A stretch of DNA of 64,000 bases from assembly GCA_943737045.1 (NCBI GenBank), contig CALSFV010000358.1, forward strand, positions 186,001 through 250,000, in the 5' to 3' direction. Within the stretch, counting starts at the first letter, position 1; each line of letters opens with the position of its first letter. This DNA is from Parapristionchus giblindavisi (taxonomy: Eukaryota > Nematoda > Chromadorea > Rhabditida > Diplogasteridae). This document shows positions 11,039-22,390 of this stretch, one piece after another. Both the position numbers and the translations under genes were made by a program. The notes beneath the pieces were generated by a model. That model saw only the letters and a list, made by a program, of their open reading frames with translations. It had not been told where the DNA came from and did no database searches.

Positions 11039-11560
11039 ACATGTATTTCAGCATTCCTGTCTTGATAAAGTTGATTTTAGAACGTCTCGTATATTTGAAA
11101 GCAGTGCTTTGAAATATTCGTATTTCATTAGGATAAATGGATATTGTTATGTTCATATCCTTACAGTCTTAGTTTGTGTTAGTGTGGGTTCAATGAGGTT
11201 TATTGGCTTCTACAAGAACGTAACAATACGTTGCAATCGTTTGTTTACGCGCAGCTCTATCCTTCACTTCTGCCAAACTAGATGAATAGTTTCAAGATCC
11301 ATATGTGGAAATTTGATGCAGGCATGACCTGTCGATAATATTTGGTGTTATTGACCGTATATAATGTACTTGCATAATTGCATTGCTACTGCGGCTAAAC
11401 ACAGGGAGAACTATCGATTAACTCCCCACTCTTTCCTCCTTTCCCTCCTCGCTCTCTCTCTCTGATCTACCTACTCTCTCACCCGTGCTCACTCTCTAAA
11501 CATAGAAATTCATTGTGGTAGTGGTTGGCTACTCTCGTACCAAATAAACAAGTGTATTTT
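11039..11560. other. Spacer with retroelement-like 3' tail
   Basis: No gene seen. At 11420-11560 a CTCTCTC-rich tract leads into GTGTATTTTATGCGGTCAAT, a tail that recurs with small changes near 35085 and 39150; a related segment lies in reverse near 17440-17545. The shared tail suggests a dispersed retroelement 3' end, but no coding part is visible here. Confidence 0.4.
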
Positions 11561-11583
11561 ATGCGGTCAATATCATTTCGAAA

Positions 11584-11697
11584 ATGGAGATGAAACGATG
11601 GAAGAAGTCAGCACAGTCAACCATGGACAGTCCTAAATCCGTTCTCAGTGATCTGGAGCGTGTACCGGAATCTTCTGAGAAGAGACATTTCGGATGA
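11584..11697 (+). CDS. Small ORF with a poly(A)-signal-like motif, unassigned
   Basis: A 37-codon frame starts with ATGGAGATGAAACG and ends TTCGGATGA. Its composition is charged and Ser-rich (SVLSDLERVPESSEKRHF), less AT-biased than its surroundings, and AATAAA follows about 16 nt after the stop. It could be the last exon of a gene whose 5' part was replaced by the repeat tail just upstream, or chance. No family recognised. Confidence 0.22.
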   Translation: MEMKRWKKSAQSTMDSPKSVLSDLERVPESSEKRHFG

Positions 11698-11970
11698 TAA
11701 CGCACGAATGTCTAATAAAGCTGATTTTCTACAATAATGATTCCTGCTTTTTAGTTTTCTCTAAAGTTTTAAATGAAAAGACTATTTCAAAATAATTTGT
11801 ATCATTTTAGTCTTTGGAACTGCTTACATGGTCGCGAAATCAATAGGATGAATATTCGAGATGAATCGTATAAAATTGCAAGAAAAAATACTAATAATAG
11901 TAACAATAGGAACATCAATAAATATTATCTACTTGACAGTAATTCACAAAATGTAGATACGATTGAAAAA

Positions 11971-12073
11971 ATACTAATTTGAAGCTTTCCAGTCTGACAA
12001 TGCCCTCTCGCTGTATTGAGTATACGAGAGAGTATTACCAGAACGGAGAACAAATAAGCCTGGGATGCCTTAA
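11971..12073. mobile_element. MITE family B, copy 1
   Basis: Inverted arms around a CTCTCGCTG..CGAGAGAG core, ending ATGCCTTAAG. It ends within about 6 nt of the stop of the minus-strand START gene, so it forms that gene's immediate 3' flank. Confidence 0.6.
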
Positions 12074-12078
12074 GAATA

Positions 12079-14571
12079 TCAATCTTTCGGATGCAGCTTG
12101 GGTCGAAGCACTTCAGAAGTGTATCGAATAATATTCTCCATGTCCTTGAGTGCCGCGCGCCCGAACACCTATAAAGAATTTAAAAATTTCAAAGTTAAAA
12201 AAAATAAATGTCAAAATATATATGTGCAAAAAAAACAAACTTGAATATTTTCGAGTACAAAACTGTTTTACAAGTAATTTCCACATTAGATTTTCGTGCA
12301 CAAACAAGGAAAATGGCGCCGGTCATCTTGCAGAATTGCGTTAGAATAAAAAAAATAATGCATGTTTTAATGGCATACCCGAGCTAATTTACTCTCCGTT
12401 CTGGCAATACTGATCCGCAGACAAAGAGAGTATTGCCAGAGCGGAGAGTTTAAATTTTTCCTCAGGGTGTGCCTTTGCCCATACCTGATCAACAACAGTC
12501 TTGATCATCATTCCTTTAAGATCGCAACAGAGGATCAAATCATAGAAGCACGAGCCCTCTGGATCTGCAGGGTCCGGTGTTGCGCGAGCTACGCTGAGGT
12601 GCATTTGCGCTCTGAAAAAATTAATTTAGCACAGTCTGTTCTGGCATGCGTTCTCACTTTATTTGTATGCGCAAAATCGACATTTTTTAAACATTTATCA
12701 GTCAAAGCTACACTCCAAGAAAATTTATGATATCGGCTCTGGTAACGCTCTCTCGCTTTCTTTGTCCACGAGAGGACATTGCCAGAGGGGAGTGATTCAA
12801 ATTAGATCAAGAGAACATTTGAGGTATACATTCATTGGCAATTGTTTTGTAGAATAAGAATTCGTTATATAATTACGAACCATAAAATAAATGACTTTTC
12901 ATAACTATATTCTAACCTCACTGACGAATCACTCTCCGGTATCTCGTCCGGTAGTTCGATACTACGCCAAACAATGATTAGAGCGCCATTGATCTACGAT
13001 TAATGAGGTACAGTGCTCAGGTACAGTACTCGGGTACAGTACTCTGGTACAGTACTTCGGTACAGTACTCTGGTACAGTACTTCGGTACAGTACTCTGGT
13101 ACAGTACTTCGGTACAGTACTCGGGTACAGTACTCTGACATAAACACCGTAGTACCTCTCTCAGAGCTCGAACAGTGAGCATTTCTCTGCTTTTGATGAT
13201 GAGCACATCGTTGGATATGACCTAAACCTTTTTTTTAATATCAAAGCCAAACATACGGTATCTTTGACTCTCTTTCTCAAACTCACATAAGAAATTGAGT
13301 GCATGAAAAGAGAGATTAGAAAGACACGTAGAGAATGCACATCTTTTTGATCTAGCCAAGAATTTTTTTAAATGTAAACTTACGTGTGAAATATCACAAC
13401 TGTTCGTCAGTTTTCGGACTCTTCTAGCTTGTTTTATATCATCGTTCCATTCGTGATGCTAAATATGTTTTAATTATTTTACTTTTAAAAAAATTTCTTG
13501 CAAATCTGACATATCAAAATGTTTTTAAATGCATAATAATATTAATGATGCAGTTATTCAATCGCATCTCAAGCGTTTTGCAAATAATACTAACAATAAT
13601 AATAATAAATACTATATGTTCACTGAGGATATCAGGCCCTCGGACTTAATTTACCATGAATTATGAGTGATGGGGAACTTCGTATATTGTATGCGGTGCA
13701 AAAACTACAGCATGATTGTTGATTGATTATATGATTGGTGGTAGATAAATATGGACCTACTCTGTCCACATTATTCCAGAGCTCGTCAATGAAATCCCTA
13801 GCGGAAACTTTGAGCTTGCACTGAAAACATAAACCTCTTATTGGATAATTTTTAATAATTTGTTTTCGAATAATCGTAGTGGTTCATTGTTTGGAATATA
13901 TGGCCGAAACAGTTTTTTTCTAAATAGTATTTAGCGCATTTGGAAAATTTGTAAAAAATACTATTTGCTCTTTCAATTCCAAACCCAAAACCTTTCCAGC
14001 AAAGTATCGTCCAGCAGGAAGGTCTTTGTAGTGAACGACTGCGTTAGCTGATTGACAGTCAACCTTTAAGATCAAAGATCAGAGATCAGAGAGATCAGAG
14101 AGAAAGCAAAGATCTAGAACCTTCCATCCTGTCTTCGAGTCGAAATCAGGATCGTCCAGGAGCTCCAAAGCGTGGATGAGAGCCTCTCCAGCGGAGGTGA
14201 AGGCTTGTTCATACTGGAAGAGAACATATATCATCTAATTGTTTGATTAAAGTGATGCCCCACGGTAATTTGATCGACTCTGGACACACTCTCGCTGTCT
14301 TTGTCTACGAGAGAGTGTTGCCAATGATGGGAGTGAAATTAACTCGGATATGCCTTTATTGTTAACTTGAAGCACGAAATTGATGATAAAATTAATTGTA
14401 TACATAAAAAGCCTAGCCTCTCGTTTTCACGCTGATTTGAGACTTTTCTAAAGGACTAGAAAAATTTCTCAAAGATGAAAAAATATATATATATTAAATT
14501 TCTGAACAAACTTTAGCCAGGTCATCGGGCAGCGTGTCGTGCAATCCACCGATTTCAATAGTCTTCACCAT
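12079..14571 (-). CDS. START-domain lipid-transfer protein, copy 2 (inverted paralogue)
   Basis: Minus-strand exons 14512..14571, 14121..14213, 13992..14063, 13761..13820, 13384..13458, 13156..13221, 12917..12993, 12485..12611 and 12079..12168 have lengths 60, 93, 72, 60, 75, 66, 77, 127 and 90 nt. These are exactly those of copy 1 except that the 21-nt exon 8 was not found; omitting it keeps frame, giving 239 residues. The protein starts MVKTIEIGGLHDTLPDDLAK and carries VHYKDLPAGRYFAGK, HHEWNDDI, IIKSREMLTVRALRE, RSIELPDEIPES, CCDLKGMMIKTVVDQV and VLRPKL. Same single START fold, same likely lipid-carrier role. MITEs lie in two introns, at the 3' flank and directly upstream of the start, and a 13-bp tandem repeat fills most of intron 6. 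Confidence 0.85.
12372..12480. mobile_element. MITE family B, copy 2 (next to a splice donor)
   Basis: Ends GGCATACCCGAGCTAATTT and CTCAGGGTGTGCC with the CTCTCCG..CGGAGAG arms of the family. On the minus strand it begins only a few bases after the GTATGGGC donor of the 127-nt START exon. Confidence 0.7.
12706..12812. mobile_element. MITE family B, copy 3
   Basis: Core GCTCTGGTAACGCTCTCTCG and its inverted partner are present; outer ends are diverged (CTACACTCCAAG). It is in the minus START intron where copy 1 has its 21-nt microexon. Confidence 0.6.
13007..13137. repeat. 13-bp tandem repeat GGTACAGTACTYB in an intron
   Basis: About ten units with alternating endings CTCT and CTTC, e.g. GGTACAGTACTCT then GGTACAGTACTTC. 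Each unit contains the palindromes GTAC and AGTACT, so the array can fold in many ways. It lies in intron 6 of the minus START gene and gives spurious Cys-Thr-Val open frames. Confidence 0.92.
14249..14361. mobile_element. MITE family B, copy 4
   Basis: TAAAGTGATGCCCCACGG start and GGATATGCCTTTA end, with CACTCTCGCTG..CGAGAGAGTG arms. It is in intron 1 of the minus START gene. Confidence 0.6.
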
Positions 14572-14611
14572 TCCTGAAGGGTGGTTCTCTCTATCAGCTC
14601 GACGTTCTTCC

Positions 14612-14720
14612 TTAAAGGGACCGAAACCTTTGTCAACGGTCACTTCAACGCTCTACGCTCTAGTTGTTAGTGAACAGAGAATTAGTGTGCGCAATGAAGA
14701 GACCATCGAGAGATGCCACT
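14612..14720. mobile_element. MITE family A, copy 1 (directly upstream of START copy 2)
   Basis: Diverged family A ends (TTAAAGGGACCG, CCACTTAA) and interior CGCTCTAGTTGTTAGTGAAC. Its edge is about 40 bp upstream of the minus START start codon, so the gene's proximal promoter or 5' UTR abuts or includes it. Confidence 0.6.
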
Positions 14721-15398
14721 TAATCATTTTCATTCGCAATACATATTATCACTTTTTAGTGGATGAACAAGAGAAATAAGATATCGTTCAACAAGGAGCG
14801 AAATGGTTAAAAATCGGGGAAAAAAAAGAAAAAGACACGAGGGCTAATGTTTTCTGTTTTTTTTTCATTTCTTGTCCTTGCTTTAAAAAAAGAAAAAAAC
14901 GCGCTCGACAATAAAAGCTTGGCATTGATACTAAAGTAAATGAGTGTACCACGTTGTTTTGACGATTTCGATCGAATTGAAAGTTCGGTGAATGATACAG
15001 CAAACTAAAATAGTGCACAAGAGAAGCGCCTGTCTATTCATACTCTATTTTGCTCTTTAGGGAACATCATTAATTGCACTTCTTCCGGAAACAAGATCGC
15101 TTTAATTTCACGCAAAATCTTATTTTAAAGTGACATCTCAAGCCTTCATACAACGATAATACATCCACTTTGGCAAAATTCTCTTCGTTGTAGAGAAAAT
15201 GAGAAAGTCTTGGCAACGTCGTCAAATTAGCTCGGATTACTCATTTACAAACTTGTTATGGTAGTGAGAATGAAGAGGGTTTTAAAACCGTCAATGGGTT
15301 TTAATTGAGTAATGACGTCTATGAAGTGTTGTAAGTAGTACGATTCTACGTCGAGTATTCTCGGCTGAACGAGTATTGAATATGAATATTTCATTTAA
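14721..15398. other. Spacer, nothing recognised
   Basis: Purine-rich stretch at 14815-14900, otherwise AT-rich with no credible exons on either strand. Confidence 0.45.
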
Positions 15399-15520
15399 AG
15401 GGGCTGACACCTTTGTCAATGGTCTCTTCAACGCTCTACGCTCTCTCGTTGTTAGAGAACAGAGAAATAGTGTGCGCGATGAAGAGGCCTTTGAGTGAGG
15501 TCACTCTCTCTATGAAATGG
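15399..15520. mobile_element. MITE family A, copy 2
   Basis: TTAAAGGGGCTGACACC start, CTACGCTCTCTCGTTGTTAG core and GAGTGAGGTCACTCTC end. Confidence 0.65.
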
Positions 15521-15950
15521 TAACGCAAAGGAATCAATATCAACAAGGTCAAGGTGGGGCGAGTTCGATCAGTTAACGCAACAAACTCTTATAGATCACA
15601 AAATAGCATCATATCTCTCAGACTTGACCGTGCAGTTGGCTGAAATCTTTTCAATTCTGCATTTTGCAAAAAAAAACGGCTGAAAATTGAGTGTAAATGA
15701 GAGAAGACCGCAGCGGATAAACTATATATACAATGGATGATTGGATGGTGCCAATTTTCACTGAAAAACCAAACAGACAAGAGAATTCAAAATAAGGCTT
15801 TGTTCTGGTATTCAAAACAACGATAATATCGTACGCAACTACGCCATAGATCTCGAAAATGGAATATTAACGCGAATGTAAACAGAGATATTGCCAGTAG
15901 TTATACGGGAGGTATGAATTCTCTACTGACTATCGACGCAAAACAAAGAT
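15521..15950. other. Spacer, nothing recognised
   Basis: AT-rich with no splice-supported coding segment seen. Confidence 0.4.
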
Positions 15951-16070
15951 TAAAGGCGCACCCGAGCTAAGTTGGATCACACCGCTCTGGCAACGCTCAC
16001 TCGTAGACGAAGAAAGTGAGAGAGTTTAGCGAGTGTGGAGAGTCCCAAATTAGTTCGAGTTGTGCCTTTA
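15951..16070. mobile_element. MITE family B, copy 5
   Basis: Begins TAAAGGCGCACCCGAGCTAA and ends TTAGTTCGAGTTGTGCCTTTA, with TA at each end. Confidence 0.75.
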
Positions 16071-16467
16071 ACGAACTGACTAGTGCTAATAGAACAGTGA
16101 AATGGAGCGTAGCTAAACTCATCAACGCTTTGCTGTCAGGAAACTAGAAACGAACAGAGCGTTCGACGGTATGTTATCGCTACAATATGATAGGAATCAC
16201 GGAAATAATGTTTTCAAATAGCGATAATGACGTTGTCATTGGGTACATCAACGTACAAACAGAGAAAACATCAGAAGATGTTAGCAATAGCGCGAAAATA
16301 TTATTATTCTATGTGTTTATCACTGAGAATACTAATAATAAATAATAATGACGTGGTATACCATGTACAGGAATAAATAATATAAATAATATTTTATTCC
16401 TTCAAATGATTTAAATTTTATTTTAAATGACAGCCGCCGAAATGGTTTATCTAATGCATCTATAATC

Positions 16468-17892
16468 GTCGATTCACGAACGAGATTGTCAACAAAGAAA
16501 TGATAAATTTTGCAGTGTCTGGACATTTAGTGAGAGATGATCAACAAGATAGAAAAAGAGGAAAGGAAAATGCGAGTAGAGGGAGACACAGAGAGAGGGA
16601 TAGACAGGGATAGAGATATATAGATAAAGAAATGAGAGAGAAGAGAGACCGAGTGAGAGCGAGAAATAGTGAAAGTGTGCAAGAAAGCAGAAATGATGTT
16701 GTTTGTTGTGAAGATAAAAAGACGGAAAGGAAAGCAAATAACAAAAAGATGTTCGGTCCAGGATTTTGAGCCATTCGTTGTACGTTTGGACATTGCTCAC
16801 GAAAGTCAAAATGTTCTATAAAATAAGATAAATAACAAAAGATGAAAAAATGTTCATTCAGCACAGCGCTAGAGACCGTGCGGTGCAGAATGGAATGGAG
16901 TGTAATGAAAAGGAATGGGTTGACCAACCCTCTCGTTTCACTCATTCTCCCGCCCGTTCCTTTTCATTCCATTCCATTGCAACGCGCGGTACGGTGCGGA
17001 GGTGCTTTTACTTTCCGGCGAGAGAGTATGTGAACCAAGAGGTTGTGGGTGGTGCGAAAATGACTTCAAATCATTAGGAAATTTTCAAGAGGATGAACCA
17101 TAGGAACGCATTAACTTTTTTTGTTTTCACAAACCAGTCATTAGAACGAACATGCTGGAAGAAGAATATCTCCTTTTCCTAAATTTTCAGTTTTTTGCTA
17201 CGAAGTGTAGCGTCCTCAAGCTAACAATAAGCATTATAGCCGAAGAATAGATTATCTTTAAGAGAATCATTGAGATTATAGTATGTTACAATGCAATGAC
17301 AATCTTTGAAAACCTGAAGTAAGGGAAAGTGTGACGTCCTCTTCTCTTGTGACGCGCGTTCAACTGTTCTCTTTTTATAAAAATTTTCCATAACGAATTC
17401 CCCCAATTTTCCATAACGAGTTCCTTAACTGACCGTATACAATTCACTTTTTTGGTACGAGAGTAGCCACCCATATCCACAATAAATTTCTACATTTAGA
17501 GAGAGAGAGTCCAAGCGAGATAGAACGTAGATCAGAGATAGCACGAGGAGGGAAGGGGGTTGAGCGATAGGATATTTCTGGGTGCAGTAGCAATGAAATT
17601 ACGCAAGAATATTTTATACTGGCAATGTGAACATTTGTTTTGTTATTTGCTTTGCTTTCATCTTATCATCATCACAACAAATAAAATCAATTCTGCTTGG
17701 TTGCATACTCACTCTATCGCTCCCTCTTTCTCTCTTCTCTCTCTATCGCTACTCTCCCTTCTCTCCTCTCTTATGACGCGCGTTCTAAATTTATCTTTTT
17801 ATATCTTGCTGATCATCTCTCATTAAATGACCAGACACTGCAATAATTTATCATTCTTATTGTTGACCATATCTTTCGTGAATTGACCGATT
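16468..17892. mobile_element. Large foldback element with arms of about 330 bp
   Basis: The left arm (GTCGATTCACGAACGAG, then TGCAGTGTCTGGACATTTAG, GAGAGATGATCAACAAGAT) is repeated inverted at the right (17560-17892). The arms are GAGA/TCTC-rich. The middle holds a smaller inverted-repeat insertion at about 16856-17006 (GAATGGAATGGA and complement) and a retroelement-like tail at 17440-17545. No transposase reading frame survives; Ser/Leu/Tyr-rich open frames here are low-complexity artefacts. Confidence 0.65.
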
Positions 17893-18071
17893 TTAGTGCG
17901 CTTGCGAGAGAATAGACCATAGCCAGTGGGGACAGGCAAATTAAAAAAAATCAAATTTTGGAAATCGGGGTTCTCAAGGGTGCTGATGACGATGGACATG
18001 CTTATTATTCTTGCGCATTGAGCCACATTTGAGGCCAGACGCCGTCGCATGTAAATCACGACTCTTCTCCG
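17893..18071. other. Short spacer
   Basis: No exon or repeat identified between two foldback elements. Confidence 0.35.
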
Positions 18072-18470
18072 ATGGTGCTAAAATTATCAAACTATGCAGA
18101 ATTTTAGGATGATCACGTCTGTCCAATTCATCTTTCATCAAAAATTTTCATAACTTAAAAAAATGGAATTTCTCTCAGCGCCAAAAGTGTGTTATGAAGC
18201 CTACACAGATCGTGCCGGATGCCTTCATTGTCCATATCACTTGGAAAAATTCAGACAATTTGCGTCGGCGGCTTTCGATAAATACAACTTTCAGTGTAGT
18301 CAGGAAGCAAGAGGCGACGTTCCATCTGTGTTTATTATGTAATACACTTTTGCTTTTTAGAGAAATTCAACTTTTGAAAATTATGACATTTTAAATGAAA
18401 AAATGAATTGGACAGACGTGAGCGCCATAAAATTCCACACGGGGGGTACAGTTTGGTAATTTTAGCGCTA
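18072..18470. mobile_element. Foldback MITE with TGGTGCTAAAATTA ends
   Basis: TGGTGCTAAAATTATCAAACT at the left and AGTTTGGTAATTTTAGCGCTA at the right. Inner arms share GACAGACGTGA and CCAATTCATC with their complements, so most of the element can form a hairpin. Confidence 0.65.
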
Positions 18471-19332
18471 TGTGGTCAAGAGAAACCAGTTTTCAACGTT
18501 TTTTTTGAATTTTTGTTCTCAAAATGATGTAAAATTTGCGTAGTAAAAAACTATTACAGGAGTAAATTTCCGTTTGCTCAGCCGGGACTCAACCCCTATC
18601 AGCTCCGTCAGTTTCTCTCTTTCTTCCTTAATTATTTAACATAAAATAAACATATTATTTAACACTATTTAGTACGCGACATTTTGGGGATGGGAGAGTG
18701 ATAGAGAAAATAAGAATGATTTACACAGGTACTGCCTGCTCCTCATCACATCTCTTTTGACTGAAACGACGTTTGGCAGAAATCACGTTTGAAAGAATCG
18801 ACATACCTCCATTTTTGTTTTTTCTTTATAATGATAGTTATTGTAATCTGCGGACTTGATAGAAAAAAATCATAGAATCAAGTTATATCTTATATGATAG
18901 CATTTTTTCAAAGCATTCTGCAAAGATGTCAGAAGATTGACTACAAAGAATTTTTCTGTTTTGTCGTTGTTGCAGGAACAATTCAATTTTTGTCGAGCAT
19001 ACTCCTGTGTAAGCTATTCTTTAGAGTTCCGTCTCGTTATAACTATAATACAGATCAACTATTTCCCTTTATTATTTATATTTTTCATAGATGAAGGGTA
19101 ACGTGACGATATGTTGTCATTGATAACAACAAAACAGGATGCATATCAGGGCTGTGCTAAAAAGGGTTTAGAAAAACGAAATTTAAAATGGGAATTGCTT
19201 CAAAATCTGAATTCGCTCTACTACATAAATACTCGTGTTTTTTCTCGACATATTGCTTTTTCAGTAAAATTACAATAGCAACGAGGAGCATAAAAGAACA
19301 ACAAGAAAGTCAAATAGTGCACATCATCCCAT
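18471..19332. other. Spacer downstream of the minus-strand small membrane-protein gene
   Basis: AT-rich with no exon recognised. A CAGGGCTGTGC word near 19147 matches the hAT MITE end at 46253, but no second end was found. Confidence 0.35.
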
Positions 19333-21282
19333 TTAGGCTGCTGGTGCAAATGAGGCCAAATGACTGTATATTCTTCGAAGAGTCTGAAATTGTTTTATTT
19401 TATATGACTGTACGGTCATCTCGTAAGGTCTCATCTATACAGAGAGAAAAAATTCCCTGGTAACGTCTCTCTACGGAATTCTTCCCTCATGGATAAGGGA
19501 ATTGTTCCCTCATAGGGGACGAATTCCCTTACCTATAAGGGAAGAATTCCGTAGAGAGACTTTTCTAGGGAATAATTCCCTTATAGACAAGGGATTTTTC
19601 TGTAGGTGTACAGTCGTGTTACAGTGTTTTCTCTTTGCGCTCAGGCAATGAATGAGCAAAATGGACTTTTACTCTGGTATTTCAAAACTTAAAGTCTACT
19701 TGCACTCTCACTTTAAGTAAACTTGTAAGTCTACTTAAAGTGTGACGTCACTACGTAAGTCTACTTAGGGTGAGATGCAAGTCTACTTAAAGTGAAAATG
19801 TGACGTCACTCACTTGAAGTTTACTTAAAGTAAACTTCAAGGACGTATTTTAAGTAGACTTTAAGTTTTGAAATACCAGAGTAGCACAGCTTGGTAACCA
19901 AATATAGTTCCACTAACATATTATGCTTCGTTTCTATTATTCCAAGGATTCATCCCTTACTCTTTAACACTTGACCATTTCATTCTCGTTTAAATTATTT
20001 TCCTCATTATCGATTCATGGCAATTATTTTTTATCATACACGTTTCCTTATTTATTCATGAATACGTATAAATATTATTTTATTATGCGGTAAAAATACC
20101 ATATAACGATCTAAAATGTTACCAGAATTCTGTTTCTTAAGAATTCCCGGTAAACGTAGAGAGATGCACCGCATATACTCACTACGAAAAACACGAGCAA
20201 AGACGTCAAGTAAATTATCCTGATAGTCCAGGTAAAACCCGATACCTGCAATGGGTCATTGCACTCAGAAAAATGAAGTGTTAATATGAATACCCATAGG
20301 TGTTCCGGGTAAAAATTTAGTCCCCAATGTGTTCTAATTAACACCTTTTGGGGAGTAAATTGGAAAAAGGTGTAAATTGGAACACATGAGGGTGTTCAAT
20401 AGAACAATTTGATGAGTCCATTAGAACACATAAAAAGCCTGTATAGATTTTTTACACATTTTTTTCTGAATCTTTTTCGTATAATATTTCAAGTATGCAA
20501 TACCTGATAAATGAACTTCTCCAAGTCATCAGTCAAGTAAATTACTCCAAATGAGCCGCTGCTCAATATAAAAAGAATGATAACTGAAATGATACACCTC
20601 CACTTTCTGCGGTAGTTCACAACTATTATAGTAGTGCACTGCGTTAGGGTTTATTCTTCAGCGAGCATTGGTGGCTGTATTAAAAAATAATAATATTTAA
20701 TAATAATAATTATGTTTAAGAGGACAATACATAAGGGATGGGTAAGAAGATTTTCAATACAGAAGTTTTATCTAAATGTTAAGCGAAGATATGGGAATTT
20801 GAACTGCGGGATTTTTTGTTCGTTGCAAGAACCAAATTTTGCTGAAATCTATATTGACTGGGTTTCTGTTTCCCAATAGTTATGATATCAATTCGTATCC
20901 TCGTTCAAGATAGAAAAAATCGCAAAATTAGTCCTTTCAAGTAAGTTTTCAGACATTTCAATTTTTTCATCCATTTTCTGCATGTCTTAAACTCTTAAAC
21001 TCTTACTCTTAAAGGGATTCATAAAGGGTGAGTAACCTCACTCAATGGTCTCTTCATTGCGCACACTATTTCTCTGTTCTCTAACAACGAGAGAGCATTG
21101 CGCGTGGAAGAGACCATTGATTGAGGTTACTCTACCTTTAAAAAGTAAAACAATTCAAAATTAATGGCTGGCAAAATGAAGGCTTACATGCATGATGGAG
21201 GAGACCGAGGGCGTTATTTAGATCATCATATCGATTTGACAGATCAATGATCTCCTGATATTGGCGTCGCAGGTACATTAAT
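19333..21282 (-). CDS. Small two-segment membrane protein, copy R0
   Basis: Exons 21188..21282, 20504..20583, 20123..20245 and 19333..19383 join in phase. From the ATG four bases after a TTTGCAG acceptor they encode about 114 residues: MYLRRQYQEIIDLSNRYDD, hydrophobic FIILFILSSGSFGVIYL, hydrophobic IIYLTSLLVFFVVSICGASL, then YVYREFLRNRI and the tail TLRRIYSHLASFAPAA. All three copies have the same 80-, 123- and 51-nt exons 2-4 and the same acceptor-to-ATG spacing, which fits a complete trans-spliced small gene. The alternative is the C-terminal part (last two TMs) of a serpentine or gustatory-like receptor with lost 5' exons. The family is not recognised with certainty. Confidence 0.62.
19450..19605. 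mobile_element. MITE family E, copy 2
   Basis: AATTCCCT-based inverted repeats in nested order (CTCTCTACGGAATTC with GAATTCCGTAGAGAG). It lies between exons 3 and 4 of the minus-strand small membrane-protein gene. Confidence 0.6.
19670..19883. mobile_element. MITE family C, copy 2
   Basis: TACTCTGGTATTTCAAAACT and AGTTTTGAAATACCAGAGTA ends, with repeated AAGTAGACTTA/TAAGTCTACTT words. TA on both sides. In the last intron of gene R0. Confidence 0.8.
21012..21142. mobile_element. MITE family A, copy 3
   Basis: GAGTAACCTCACTCAATGG start and GAGGTTACTC end around TCTCTAACAACGAGAGAGC. In intron 1 of gene R0, close to its first exon. Confidence 0.75.
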
Positions 21283-21344
21283 CTGCAAATACAATATATT
21301 TATTTATATTAGAACAAAACAGTGAAAATGTAGCATATTCCGTT

Positions 21345-21456
21345 GATTAAGTACAAACCCCAATCAAACTCCGCTCTGGTAATGCTCTCTCACTTTCTTT
21401 GTCCATGAGAGAGCGCTGCCAGAGCGGAGAGCTTAATTGGCACGTGTGTGCCTTCA
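21345..21456. mobile_element. MITE family B, copy 6
   Basis: CTCCGCTCTGGTAATGCTC with its inverted partner; ends ACAAACCCCAATCAAA and TGTGTGCCTTCA. Directly upstream of gene R0. Confidence 0.65.
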
Positions 21457-21644
21457 AGAAAATGTAATATTCGATAGCAAATGGAACAGAAAGCAAACAA
21501 GGATGAATGTTATGGAAGATAGTGTACTTCTTCCTCGGATACACACTTATTTATTTATTTGATAGGTGCGACAGCAAATACGGAAGCGAGAGATGAAATA
21601 ATAATCTTGTGCTGCTGATATGATCGTGTGCTCTCCTCTGTCTC

Positions 21645-22002
21645 ATGGCTCGTTAAAAAATAGTGGAAAACAGAAATCGGCGACTTTTCACCCGTTGAAA
21701 AAGTACCTGGAAAGTCGAAAATGGGAACACGAAATTTGAATTCGCACGCGCGCAAAGTGGTGCGGGAATTCAAATTCCGACTTTGCGTTATCGATTTTTA
21801 GCAGTAAAAATGGAAATTCAACTTAATGCTCGCTAAAAATGCAATCCGCGGAAATTCGCTGTCTGAAAGTCGGAATTTGAATTCCGCACCTCTTTGCGCG
21901 CGCGCGAATTCAAATTTCGTGTATCCATTTTTGACTTTCCGGGTACTTTTTAATGGGTGAAAAGTCGCCGATTTCGATTTTCCACTATTTTTTAACGAGC
22001 CA
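21645..22002. mobile_element. Near-perfect foldback element with ATGGCTCGTTAAAA ends
   Basis: ATGGCTCGTTAAAAAATAG at the left is inverted at the right. Arms of about 170 bp include CGCGCGCG and GAATTCAAATT words and meet near 21820. No coding capacity. Confidence 0.8.
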
Positions 22003-22123
22003 TCAGTGACGTTCAAGATTCCAATGACGGAGGAAAGTGGCAGAGCATTTGCTGCACACGAACAGCGGGATCTTGTCGGAGGTAGAGGAGGGTGCAGGGG
22101 AGAGAAGGAATACGATGATTAGG

Positions 22124-22278
22124 GAGGAGGAATTGCGGATCAAGTGAAAGTACATAAGGATGATCTGACTATCTCCTCTGATGCAATCTACTACAACTGG
22201 ATGAAAACCGAGATGAAGACTCTGTTCACGGATGAGGCCCCTGGCTTGTCGTTTTTATCCATCGTTTTCGATCAGTGA
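22124..22278 (+). other. Coding-like 51-codon stretch, unassigned
   Basis: Open from a TAG near 22119 to TGA at 22276, encoding DDLTISSDAIYYNWMKTEMK and ending LSFLSIVFDQ. Composition looks protein-like but no start, donor or family is clear. The opposite strand has its own short frame starting MDKNDKPG, so strand is uncertain. Confidence 0.2.
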
Positions 22279-22390
22279 TGTTGATAATTTCATATTGATT
22301 GCTTGTTTTTATAACTCTCTCTCTCTCTCATGTATAACAAAAAATAAAGTCGATTGGGTGGTTTTAGCAGTGTAAGATCTAAGAACTAAG

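Noticed and set aside
12962..13206. Two overlapping Cys/Thr/Val-rich reading frames
   Set aside because: They are the 13-bp tandem repeat within a START intron; no splice or start context.
16489..16945. Overlapping Ser/Leu/Tyr/Phe-rich frames of 88-134 residues
   Set aside because: Low-complexity GAGA/TCTC arm of a foldback element, mirrored at 17560-17826; not a gene.
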